Position numbers and translations under genes: made by a program. This document shows positions 41,678 to 49,560 of a DNA stretch of 64,000 bases, piece after piece (within the stretch, counting starts at the first letter, position 1; the number at the start of each line of letters is the position of its first letter). The notes under the pieces were generated by a model, which saw nothing but the letters and a program-made list of their open reading frames with translations, was not told where the DNA came from and searched no databases. Source of the stretch: Algibacter sp. L3A6 (GTDB lineage Bacteria > Bacteroidota > Bacteroidia > Flavobacteriales > Flavobacteriaceae); the NCBI RefSeq assembly GCF_009796825.1, contig NZ_CP047030.1:1835501-1899500 (forward strand). The letters are read 5' to 3'.

Positions 41678-43606
41678 ATGGCCGATGTAAAAACCATTTC
41701 TGGTGCATTTACTGGGGCTTATGCCGAGCATCCGTTTACTAAAGAGCCAATTCCGGTTTGGATTGGCGATTACGTTTTAGCGGGTTACGGTACAGGAGCC
41801 GTAATGTCTGTACCTTGCGGAGATGAAAGAGATTACGCTTTCGCGAATCATTTCAATATTCCAATTATTAATATTTTTGATGGTGCCGATATTTCGGAAG
41901 CAGCGTTTACAGATAAAGAAAAAACCGTTATCGGGAACAGTGATTTCCTTAACGGCATGAACTATAAAAAAGCGACCAAACGTGCTATTTTCGAATTAGA
42001 AAAAATAGGACAAGGTGAAGGTAAAACCAATTACCGTTTGCGCGATGCTGTATTTAGTCGCCAAAGGTATTGGGGCGAGCCATTTCCGGTATATTACGTA
42101 AAAGGTATGCCTCAAATGATTGATGCTGCGCATTTACCTATTAAGTTACCCGAAGTAGAAAAATATTTACCAACTGAAACCGGCGAGCCACCATTAGGTA
42201 ATGCTACAGTTTGGGCTTGGGATACTAATAAAAATGAAGTGGTTTCTAACCATTTAATCGATAATGAAACCATCCATTCGTTAGAACTAAACACCATGCC
42301 AGGTTGGGCAGGTAGTTCTTGGTATTTTAACCGCTACATGGATTCTACAAACACCGATGAATTCGCGAGTAAAGAAGCGATGGACTACTGGAAAGATGTG
42401 GATTTATACATTGGCGGAAGCGAGCATGCTACAGGACATTTATTGTATTCTCGTTTTTGGCAAAAATTCTTGTTCGATAAAGGGGTTGTGCCTGTTGATG
42501 AGTTTGCTAAAAAACTGATTAATCAAGGGATGATTTTGGGGACTAGTGCTTTTGTGTATAGAGTAGTTGCGCTTACTTCAGACGCAAATGATTTTCAAAA
42601 AACAACCAATATATATGTTTCTAAGTCTTTAAGAGAAGAGATTATTTCAGAAAAGAAACAAGAAGATAATTTTGTTTTTGATTTAGCTAAAAAGGAGTTG
42701 AAAAAATCTTTAGATGAAGATAGTTATCAAAAATTAATTGGAATTGTATTTAATAAAATTCACGTTAAAGTAGAGTATGTAAATGCTTCAGATGAATTAG
42801 ATATTGAGGGGCTGAAATCGGATAATGAATTTGGAGAGGATTACAAGGATGCTATTTTCATAGGTGAAAAAGGTGAGATAATTGAAGTAGGTAATGACGT
42901 TTATAAAGTAGGTCGCGAAGTCGAAAAAATGTCAAAATCTAAATACAACGTTGTCAATCCAGACGATATTGTTTCAGATTACGGCGCAGACAGCCTTCGT
43001 TTATACGAAATGTTCCTTGGGCCATTAGAGCAATACAAGCCATGGAATACAGCCGGAATTACAGGCGTGCACAACTTCCTTAAAAAACTATGGAAATTGT
43101 ATGTCGATGATAACGGATTGAAAGTTTCAGACCAAGCAGCAACAAAAGATGCTTTAAAAACACTTCATAAAACTATTAAAAAGGTTCAAGAAGATATCGA
43201 GAATTTCTCGTTCAATACATCGGTTTCAACGTTCATGATTGCTGTAAACGAGTTAACAACTCAAAAGTGTACGTCTAAAGCTGTTTTAGAACCACTTTTA
43301 GTGTTGTTGTCGCCTTACGCGCCACATATTGCAGAAGAATTATGGAATCAACTAGGGAATAGCGAATCTATTTCTACTGCGGCTTTCCCAGAGTTCGATG
43401 CGAGCCACTTGGTAGAAAGCAGTAAAAACTATCCAATTTCTTTTAACGGAAAAATGCGTTTTACTTTGGAGTTTCCAATGGATATGAGTAAAGACGAGAT
43501 AGAAAAAACTGTTTTAGCTCACGAAAAAACACAAGAGCAACTTGCAGGCCGTACCCCTAAAAAGGTTATTGTTGTGCCAGGTAAAATTGTAAATATTGTT
43601 GGCTAA
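41678..43606 (+). CDS. leuS: Leucine--tRNA ligase, C-terminal part (frame broken)
   Basis: The remaining 642 residues. It resumes with MADVKTISGAFTGAYAEHPF of the editing domain; the true junction (ATAKRSERDR) begins about 30 bases before this ATG. SWYFNRYMDSTN and YIGGSEHATGHLLYSRFWQKFL form the returning catalytic domain. The KMSKS loop is VEKMSKSKYNVVNPDDI near residue 415, and the C-terminus covers the anticodon-binding region. A long insertion of about 125 residues precedes KMSKS (about residues 285-410). The relation to the first half is +2, meaning two indels. The gene is essential and no other copy is visible here. Confidence 0.92.
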   Translation: MADVKTISGAFTGAYAEHPFTKEPIPVWIGDYVLAGYGTGAVMSVPCGDERDYAFANHFNIPIINIFDGADISEAAFTDKEKTVIGNSDFLNGMNYKKATKRAIFELEKIGQGEGKTNYRLRDAVFSRQRYWGEPFPVYYVKGMPQMIDAAHLPIKLPEVEKYLPTETGEPPLGNATVWAWDTNKNEVVSNHLIDNETIHSLELNTMPGWAGSSWYFNRYMDSTNTDEFASKEAMDYWKDVDLYIGGSEHATGHLLYSRFWQKFLFDKGVVPVDEFAKKLINQGMILGTSAFVYRVVALTSDANDFQKTTNIYVSKSLREEIISEKKQEDNFVFDLAKKELKKSLDEDSYQKLIGIVFNKIHVKVEYVNASDELDIEGLKSDNEFGEDYKDAIFIGEKGEIIEVGNDVYKVGREVEKMSKSKYNVVNPDDIVSDYGADSLRLYEMFLGPLEQYKPWNTAGITGVHNFLKKLWKLYVDDNGLKVSDQAATKDALKTLHKTIKKVQEDIENFSFNTSVSTFMIAVNELTTQKCTSKAVLEPLLVLLSPYAPHIAEELWNQLGNSESISTAAFPEFDASHLVESSKNYPISFNGKMRFTLEFPMDMSKDEIEKTVLAHEKTQEQLAGRTPKKVIVVPGKIVNIVG

Positions 43607-43627
43607 GGCCAAATAACATATAGAAAT

Positions 43628-43658
43628 AAGCCATCTTATTTTATAAGGTGGCTTTTTT
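43628..43658 (+). terminator. Intrinsic terminator after leuS
   Basis: AAGCCATCTTA (43628-43638) pairs with TAAGGTGGCTT (43644-43654) with one G-U, followed by T-rich sequence. Confidence 0.85.
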
Positions 43659-43692
43659 AGTTTAACCTCAATTTATATTATCAAATAAAATT

Positions 43693-43965
43693 ATGTTCGA
43701 AATTCAACCCATGGAAATAGTAGGTTTGGTTGCAGCCACTTTAACTACTGCATCATTTGTTCCGCAGGTCTATAAAGCCTATAAAACTAAAGATGTAGAA
43801 GGAGTGTCATTAACCATGTTTTTAGCCATGTTTGTTGGTGTGTTGCTTTGGTTGGTTTATGGGTTTTACTTAAAAAGCTTGTCGATGGTTATCGCTAATA
43901 TTATTACCTCGGTACTTTGCTTAATGATTTTAGTTCTTAAAATTAAACATAGAAAAAAATCATAA
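43693..43965 (+). CDS. SemiSWEET sugar transporter
   Basis: A 90-residue protein with three membrane helices, the half-size unit of SWEET sugar transporters that works as a dimer. The PQ-loop motif is in TLTTASFVPQVYKAYKTKDVEG (residues about 16-37). VGVLLWLVYGFYLKSLSMVIANIITSVLCLMILVLKI supplies helices 2 and 3, including the Trp and Asn of the sugar pocket. Full length. Single gene after a terminator. Confidence 0.93.
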   Translation: MFEIQPMEIVGLVAATLTTASFVPQVYKAYKTKDVEGVSLTMFLAMFVGVLLWLVYGFYLKSLSMVIANIITSVLCLMILVLKIKHRKKS

Positions 43966-44252
43966 AAAAAACGAGTCAAAAAGAGCTGTAAATTGCACTT
44001 TTTAAAAGCTTGAAAAATTCCTATATTTTCATAAAAACAAGTGGTTTTTTATCAATACCAATTAAAACCCCGTGTTTTTCGAGCTGTTTTAACCAAAAAA
44101 GCGTTTTCCCATTAAATTGATGTGAATTATAGATTGTTTGGTGATATTGGGTTTTAGCTGAAAATAAATTAACAAAATTGCAATATTGGTTATAATGTTA
44201 AAAATTTTGTATTAATTTTGTTTCGATTTAAATCTATAAAAAAGCTTAATAC

Positions 44253-45353
44253 ATGAAAATTGGAGTTCCTATTGAGATAAAAAATAGCGAAAATAGAGTA
44301 GGTATGATACCTTCTGGAGTTTTCGAATTAACTAAAAGAAACCATGAGGTTTACGTACAAACAAACGCAGGTTTTAATAGTGGTTTTCTTGATGAAGAAT
44401 ATATAGAGGCAGGTGCAACTATTTTAGACAGCATAGAAGCTGTTTACGAAATTGCAGACATGATAGTGAAGGTAAAAGAACCTATCGAGGCAGAGTACGA
44501 ATTAATTAGGGAAGACCAAGTGGTATTTACCTATTTCCACTTTGCATCTAGCGAGCCATTAACTATGGCTATGATTAAAAGTAAATCTATCTGTATTGCG
44601 TACGAAACCGTAGAAGATAACGACGGCTCTTTACCACTTTTAATTCCAATGTCTGAGGTTGCAGGTCGTATGTCTGTACAACAAGGTGCAAAATTCTTAG
44701 AGAAACCAATTAAAGGTCGTGGTATTTTATTAGGTGGTATTCCAGGAGTTCCTCCAGCAAAAGTACTTATTCTAGGTGCTGGTATTGTAGGCTACCAAGC
44801 TGCAAAAATGGCATCAGGTTTAGGTGCACAAGTTACTATTATGGATATTAACATGAAGGCTTTACGTTATGTAAGTGATTCTATGCCAAACAACGTAATT
44901 AGTGAGTTTTCTAGTGAATATAACATACGTAAGCATATTGTAGATGCCGATTTAATTATTGGTGGTGTATTATTAAAAGGAGCAAAAGCGCCAAAATTAA
45001 TAACACGCGATATGTTAAAAGAAATGCGCCCAGGTACTGTAATGGTAGATGTTGCTGTAGATCAAGGCGGATGTTTTGAAACTACACACCCAACAACACA
45101 CCAAGATCCAACATATATTATAGACGAGGTTGTACATTACACCGTAGCCAATATGCCAGGTGCTGTACCATATACATCTACAATGGGTTTAACCAACGTA
45201 ACCTTACCATACGTTATTAAATTAGCAAACGAAGGTTGGGAGCAAGCTTGTCAAAACAGCGCGCCACTAGCAAGAGGTTTAAATATTATAAAAGGAAAAA
45301 TTGTGTACAAAGAAATAGCCGAAGCTTTCGATATGTCTTTAGAAACTGCATAG
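44253..45353 (+). CDS. ald: Alanine dehydrogenase
   Basis: A 366-residue NAD-dependent enzyme interconverting alanine and pyruvate plus ammonia. It starts KIGVPIEIKNSENRVGMIP with the substrate-binding Arg. VKVKEPIEAEYELI and FTYFHFASSEPLT lie near residues 73-105, and PMSEVAGRMSVQQGAKFLEKP near 131. The NAD site is VLILGAGIVGYQAAKMASGLGAQVTIMDIN near 170-200, and DEVVHYTVANMPGAVPYTSTMGLTN covers about 291-315. The 287-base upstream spacer holds no gene. A strong terminator follows. Confidence 0.95.
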   Translation: MKIGVPIEIKNSENRVGMIPSGVFELTKRNHEVYVQTNAGFNSGFLDEEYIEAGATILDSIEAVYEIADMIVKVKEPIEAEYELIREDQVVFTYFHFASSEPLTMAMIKSKSICIAYETVEDNDGSLPLLIPMSEVAGRMSVQQGAKFLEKPIKGRGILLGGIPGVPPAKVLILGAGIVGYQAAKMASGLGAQVTIMDINMKALRYVSDSMPNNVISEFSSEYNIRKHIVDADLIIGGVLLKGAKAPKLITRDMLKEMRPGTVMVDVAVDQGGCFETTHPTTHQDPTYIIDEVVHYTVANMPGAVPYTSTMGLTNVTLPYVIKLANEGWEQACQNSAPLARGLNIIKGKIVYKEIAEAFDMSLETA

Positions 45354-45380
45354 TTTCTCAAAACACACAAACTATATATT

Positions 45381-45423
45381 AAATCTGGTTTTAGGCATTA
45401 TGTCTAAAACCAGATTTTTTTTT
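45381..45423 (+). terminator. Intrinsic terminator after ald
   Basis: A perfect 14-base stem AAATCTGGTTTTAG / CTAAAACCAGATTT (45381-45394 with 45404-45417), followed by a T-run to 45423. Confidence 0.92.
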
Positions 45424-45440
45424 GTTTTAAATAATCATTT

Positions 45441-45529
45441 GGGCGTTACCCGAAAAGGGGCGGGCTATCACTACTCGCTCCCTCCCAAAAGGTCGGGGAG
45501 CTCAAACAGGCCGTTCTATCCCTAACGCG
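45441..45529. repeat. Dispersed intergenic repeat, copy B
   Basis: Begins GGGCGTTACC and ends ATCCCTAACGC. The interior (CACTACTCGCTCC, GGAGCTCAAACAGGCCGTTC) matches copy A at 3851-3956 almost base for base. It lies just behind the ald terminator. Confidence 0.75.
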
Positions 45530-45571
45530 AGCTTTCGGTTAAGGTTGTTTTTTTAGTAGGATACAAGTGGT

Positions 45572-46333
45572 TTAGGCTACGTTATCAGACTTCTGTTTTA
45601 TAATTTCTAGTATTTGGTTTCTATCATTTTCAGAAAGGACCTCAAGAAAAACTCTGTGACTTTCAGTTTCTCTAGATGTACTATTAACGATATCCAAATA
45701 ATACCCTTTGTTAGTAAATGTGTCTTTCTGGTACACTCTAGAAATATCTCTATAATTAAACTCCAACATTCCTAACTGGTTCGAAGCTATTCTAATCAAG
45801 ATCATTATTCTAAACATTCCAAAATTAACGGTAGGATATTTAGGTAAAATAATTTTGGTTGGTTGCACTTCGGCTATTTTTCCAAAGTTCATTTTCTTAA
45901 GGGCGAGCTTAATTAGAATAGATGCAATTATTGTCCATAATATTAATTTAACACCACCACCAAATTGCGATTTAAATAAAAACAGAACAAGAAGTACTGC
46001 CAGTAAAATCGAAAAAATTGTAGTAATATCTCCTTTAACGTAATATGCTTTTCCGTTTTTTAAAATATGAGGTATTTCAAAAGAATTCATGAATGCAATA
46101 TTCTCCTTTGTAAAAATTTTGTCTTCCTTTTTCTTTTTGGTGTTGGTTTCAGTATTAGATTTTACATTTGTTTTTTCTTGTGTATCTGCTAACGAAAGGT
46201 TTCTTTTAAGTAATTCAGCCTCTAATATTGGTATTACTTCTTTTCTTAAAGATTGAATGTCTTTTGTCGCTATTTCAATTAACTTTTCATCATCAAAATT
46301 TTCGTAATTTCTTTTTATATCTTCTAAGTTCAT
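45572..46333 (-). CDS. Hypothetical two-span membrane protein
   Basis: A 253-residue protein of unknown family. The N-terminal 75 residues are charged and helical, with a Lys/Thr-rich linker. Two membrane helices lie near residues 105-123 (TTIFSILLAVLLVLFLF) and 130-147 (LILWTIIASILIKLAL). The C-terminal part is beta-rich (MLEFNYRDISRVYQKDTFTNKGYYLDIV), which could be a PH-like domain; that is a guess. It lies 54 bases downstream of the SDR/DUF2867 gene in the same direction. Confidence 0.7.
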   Translation of the reverse strand: MNLEDIKRNYENFDDEKLIEIATKDIQSLRKEVIPILEAELLKRNLSLADTQEKTNVKSNTETNTKKKKEDKIFTKENIAFMNSFEIPHILKNGKAYYVKGDITTIFSILLAVLLVLFLFKSQFGGGVKLILWTIIASILIKLALKKMNFGKIAEVQPTKIILPKYPTVNFGMFRIMILIRIASNQLGMLEFNYRDISRVYQKDTFTNKGYYLDIVNSTSRETESHRVFLEVLSENDRNQILEIIKQKSDNVA

Positions 46334-46387
46334 GTTATAAAATAAATAAAAACAATTTCTTTTATTAAGTAGGGTTTTGGGTATGTG

Positions 46388-47803
46388 TCATTCTGCTAAA
46401 GCCTTCAGCATACCTTTAAAAATAAAACCATGGAAAGGCAATACCGAATACCAATACAATCTACCGGCTAAACCAAGCGGTCTAAAAGTTGCTGTTTGGG
46501 TAAGTTTACCGTCAACCACTTTAAACTCCAACCAAGCTTCACCCGGAAGTTTCATTTCAGCAAATAAAAGTAAACGACCTTCTTCTTTATCAGCATATAA
46601 AACACGCCAAAAATCAATAGAATCTCCAACATTAATGGTTGCCGGATTGGTGCGTCCGCGTCTCAAGCCAACACCGCCAAAAAGCTTGTCCATGTAGCCT
46701 CTAATTTTCCAAAGCCATGTACCGTAATACCAACCGGTGTTCCCGCCAATAGCCCAAATTTTCTTTATAGAAGCTTCGCGGTTTTCAATAGCTTTCGTTC
46801 TACTATCTTTAAAACAACCAAAAGAGGGTACTTGTATAAATTCCGATATATTAAAGTTTAATCCGCTACTGGAATAAGCATCTTTCCAACTCGACAGAAT
46901 TTCATTATTTTCAATTTTACTAAAAGCGCGTTTTAAAGCTTCTTCATAACTTAAAGGTGTAATGCCTAAAATGGTATTTATTCTGTTATCACGGCAAACT
47001 ACTTCAACTTTCATGCTATGTACTAGAGACGATGCTAATTTGTACGATGTTGAGGTTACAAAATAAAGCCAGTACGATGATAGTTTGGGTGTCATTACCG
47101 GAACCGTATAAATTCTACGTTTTAAGTTTCTGGCTTTACCAAAATTTAAAAGCATCTCTTTATAGGTTAAAACATCAGGACCTCCAATATCAAAATTCTC
47201 ATTATAAGTTTCGGGGTTAAACATCGATTTAGAAAGAAAAGCCATAACATCGGAAATGCCGATGGGTTGGCATTTGGTGTTTAACCATCTTGGTGTAATC
47301 ATAATCGGGAGTTTTTCTACTAAATCCCTAATAATTTCAAAAGAAGCACTTCCGGAGCCAATAATAATTCCGGCGCGTAAAGCTGTAAAGTTGTAATCGC
47401 CTTTCGCTAGTTCTATTTCTACATTTTTTCTTGAGCTTAAATGTTTAGAGAGTTCGGTCTCGTTAACAATACCACTTAAGTAAACCACATGATTTACGTT
47501 GGTGTTTTTTAAAGCATTCCTAAAGTTTTTGGCAGATGTTTCTTCTAAAGATTTATAATCACCATCCGAAGACATGGAGTGTACCAAATAATAAGCACCA
47601 TCGATATCTTTTGGAATATGTTCTAAAGAAGCCTGATCTAAAAGGTCTAATTGAAGCACCGTAATGCTTTTTGCAAGAGATTCTGGCGGATTAAACCGTT
47701 TGGGGTCTCGCACGCAGCAAATCACTTCGTGTCCGGCTTCAACTAAAACCGGAATTAAACGTTTGCCAATATAACCTGTGGAACCTGTTAGTAGTATTTT
47801 CAT
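46388..47803 (-). CDS. SDR-family NAD(P)-binding protein with DUF2867 domain
   Basis: A 471-residue two-domain protein. The Rossmann fold begins KILLTGSTGYIGKRLIPVLVEAGHEVICCVRD with the GxxGxxG nucleotide loop. DIDGAYYLVHSM near residue 75 and HVVYLSGIVNE near 108 are NmrA/atypical SDR features. The C-terminal DUF2867 domain (about 320-471) has KIWAIGGNTGWYYGTWLWKIRG, DKLFGGVGLRRGR and GDSIDFWRVLYADKEEGRLLLFAEMKLPGEAWLEF. Possibly an oxidoreductase acting with a bound lipid or quinone; the substrate is unknown. Confidence 0.9.
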   Translation of the reverse strand: MKILLTGSTGYIGKRLIPVLVEAGHEVICCVRDPKRFNPPESLAKSITVLQLDLLDQASLEHIPKDIDGAYYLVHSMSSDGDYKSLEETSAKNFRNALKNTNVNHVVYLSGIVNETELSKHLSSRKNVEIELAKGDYNFTALRAGIIIGSGSASFEIIRDLVEKLPIMITPRWLNTKCQPIGISDVMAFLSKSMFNPETYNENFDIGGPDVLTYKEMLLNFGKARNLKRRIYTVPVMTPKLSSYWLYFVTSTSYKLASSLVHSMKVEVVCRDNRINTILGITPLSYEEALKRAFSKIENNEILSSWKDAYSSSGLNFNISEFIQVPSFGCFKDSRTKAIENREASIKKIWAIGGNTGWYYGTWLWKIRGYMDKLFGGVGLRRGRTNPATINVGDSIDFWRVLYADKEEGRLLLFAEMKLPGEAWLEFKVVDGKLTQTATFRPLGLAGRLYWYSVLPFHGFIFKGMLKALAE

Positions 47804-47982
47804 TATTTAGAATCAGAATGTAGCGATATTAAATCGTTTCATTAATTAATATGTGGGGTTAAACGAAGTTAACCATTTTTTTATAAAGCGCTATGCATCT
47901 AAAAATTAACTGACAAACTAGCACAATATGCAATTGGCTTTATTTTTGATATATTTACATTAGAAATTAAAAACGAAACAAA

Positions 47983-48681
47983 ATGATTGGATATTATATA
48001 TTATTAGGTGCCATAGCGCTTTTAAGTTGGATAGCGAGTAGTACCTTAAAGAAAAAGTTTGCCAAATACTCTAAAATACAACTGAGAAATGGCATGAGTG
48101 GCGCCGAAATTGCTACAAAAATGTTAGCAGATAACGGTATTACCGATGTTGAGGTTATTTCTACACCTGGACAATTAACAGATCACTATAATCCAACAAA
48201 TAAAACAGTAAACTTAAGTGAGTCTGTTTATAATCAAAGAAACGCAGCAGCTGCGGCTGTGGCAGCACACGAGTGCGGTCATGCAGTGCAACATGCGCAA
48301 GCGTATCAATGGTTAGGGTTGCGATCTAAATTAGTGCCTGTTGTTAGTGTAACGTCAAATATGTCGCAATGGGTTGTTATTGGTGGTTTAATGTTAGGTG
48401 CCGCTGCAGGTTTAGGTTTTGGATACTGGGTAGCTGTTGCGGGATTAGTGATGATGGGTTTTGCAACTCTATTCAGTTTTGTAACTTTACCGGTAGAATA
48501 CGATGCTAGTAACCGTGCTTTGGCATGGTTGAAAAATAAAAACATGTTGTCTCAAGAAGAATATGCAGGATCGGAAGATGCCTTAAAATGGGCTGCTAGA
48601 ACATATTTAGTTGCAGCAATTGGTTCTTTAGCGTCTTTAGTATATTGGGCTTTTCAAGTATTTGGTGGCTCTAGAAATTAA
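47983..48681 (+). CDS. YugP-type membrane zinc metallopeptidase
   Basis: A 232-residue integral-membrane peptidase. The N-terminal helix is followed by a domain with GMSGAEIATKMLADNGITDVEV near residue 34. The zinc motif is AAVAAHECGHAVQHAQAYQWLGLRSK (HECGH near residue 94). Then two membrane helices and LPVEYDASNRALAWLK, where the Glu/Asp is the likely third metal ligand. The family is widespread but its substrates are unknown. It is 39 bases before the Bax-inhibitor-like gene, probably in one operon. Confidence 0.92.
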   Translation: MIGYYILLGAIALLSWIASSTLKKKFAKYSKIQLRNGMSGAEIATKMLADNGITDVEVISTPGQLTDHYNPTNKTVNLSESVYNQRNAAAAAVAAHECGHAVQHAQAYQWLGLRSKLVPVVSVTSNMSQWVVIGGLMLGAAAGLGFGYWVAVAGLVMMGFATLFSFVTLPVEYDASNRALAWLKNKNMLSQEEYAGSEDALKWAARTYLVAAIGSLASLVYWAFQVFGGSRN

Positions 48682-48720
48682 TACCTATTAATAATTTAAA
48701 AATCAATTAAATCCCAAATT

Positions 48721-49425
48721 ATGAATCAAACATTTAATGGTAAGCTTATGGTAAGTCAACTATCTGAAATAGATAGAGTGGCTTTTTATAAAAAAACGTA
48801 TTCGCATGTTGCGGGTGGTGTTTTGGCATTTATTCTTTTTGAATACTTATTATTACAAAGTGATACAGTTGTAGAGTTCGCTTTATCCATGACGCAAGGT
48901 TGGCGTTGGCTTATTATGCTTGGTGGTTTTATGTTTATTACAAACTATGCCGAAGGTATGGCGCTTAAAACGCCAGACAAAAACAAACAATATTTAGCTT
49001 ATGGACTTTACATTTTAGCCGAAGCTTTTATTTTTGTACCACTTATATACATTGCAGCTTATGCCATGGAAACCGGGCCAGATATTTTAAAACAAGCCGG
49101 TATTGTTACCTTGGCTTTGTTTAGCGGATTATCGGCTATTGTGTTTGTCACTAAAAAAGATTTTTCATTCTTAAAAGCAGGATTAACCGTTGGCTTTTTT
49201 ATTGCTATTGGGTTAATTATCGCTGGTAGTATTTTTGGTTTCAATTTAGGGCTTTGGTTCTCGGTTGGTATGTGTCTTTTAGCTGCTGGTTCAATTTTAT
49301 ATCAAACATCAAATTTGGTAAATAAATATGGCGTTGAAGATTATATTCCTGCTGCTTTAGGCTTGTTTGCTTCGCTAATGCTGCTGTTTTGGTATGTGTT
49401 ACGTATTTTTATGTCTAGAGATTAA
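48721..49425 (+). CDS. Bax inhibitor-1/YccA family membrane protein
   Basis: A 234-residue protein with seven hydrophobic segments, fitting the BI-1/TMBIM family (pH-sensitive calcium-leak channels in studied members). Typical sequence includes FYKKTYSHVAGGVLAFILFEYLLL near residues 23-46 and ALFSGLSAIVFVTKKDFSFLKAGL near 125. The near-terminal YIPAALGLFASLMLLFWYVLRIFMSRD also fits; the usual pair of C-terminal Asp residues is reduced. Probably co-transcribed with the zinc peptidase upstream. A terminator follows. Confidence 0.9.
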   Translation: MNQTFNGKLMVSQLSEIDRVAFYKKTYSHVAGGVLAFILFEYLLLQSDTVVEFALSMTQGWRWLIMLGGFMFITNYAEGMALKTPDKNKQYLAYGLYILAEAFIFVPLIYIAAYAMETGPDILKQAGIVTLALFSGLSAIVFVTKKDFSFLKAGLTVGFFIAIGLIIAGSIFGFNLGLWFSVGMCLLAAGSILYQTSNLVNKYGVEDYIPAALGLFASLMLLFWYVLRIFMSRD

Positions 49426-49500
49426 GCATTATAAATAAATACCTTTTGAAGTTTAACATTCTAAGCCATGTTAAATTCAATGTAAAACTTAGTTAAAAAC

Positions 49501-49532
49501 AAAGCTCTGAAAAACAGATTTCAGAGCTTTTT
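49501..49532 (+). terminator. Intrinsic terminator after the Bax-inhibitor-like gene
   Basis: A 12-base perfect stem AAAGCTCTGAAA / TTTCAGAGCTTT (49501-49512 with 49519-49530), ending in a T5 run. It is only 29 bases before the next start codon. Confidence 0.85.
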
Positions 49533-49560
49533 CGTTTCTTTACCATTTCAAATAAACAAA

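Noticed and set aside
43966..44252. Spacer before ald searched for a small RNA or riboswitch
   Set aside because: Only AT-rich sequence; no paired structure or known aptamer core.
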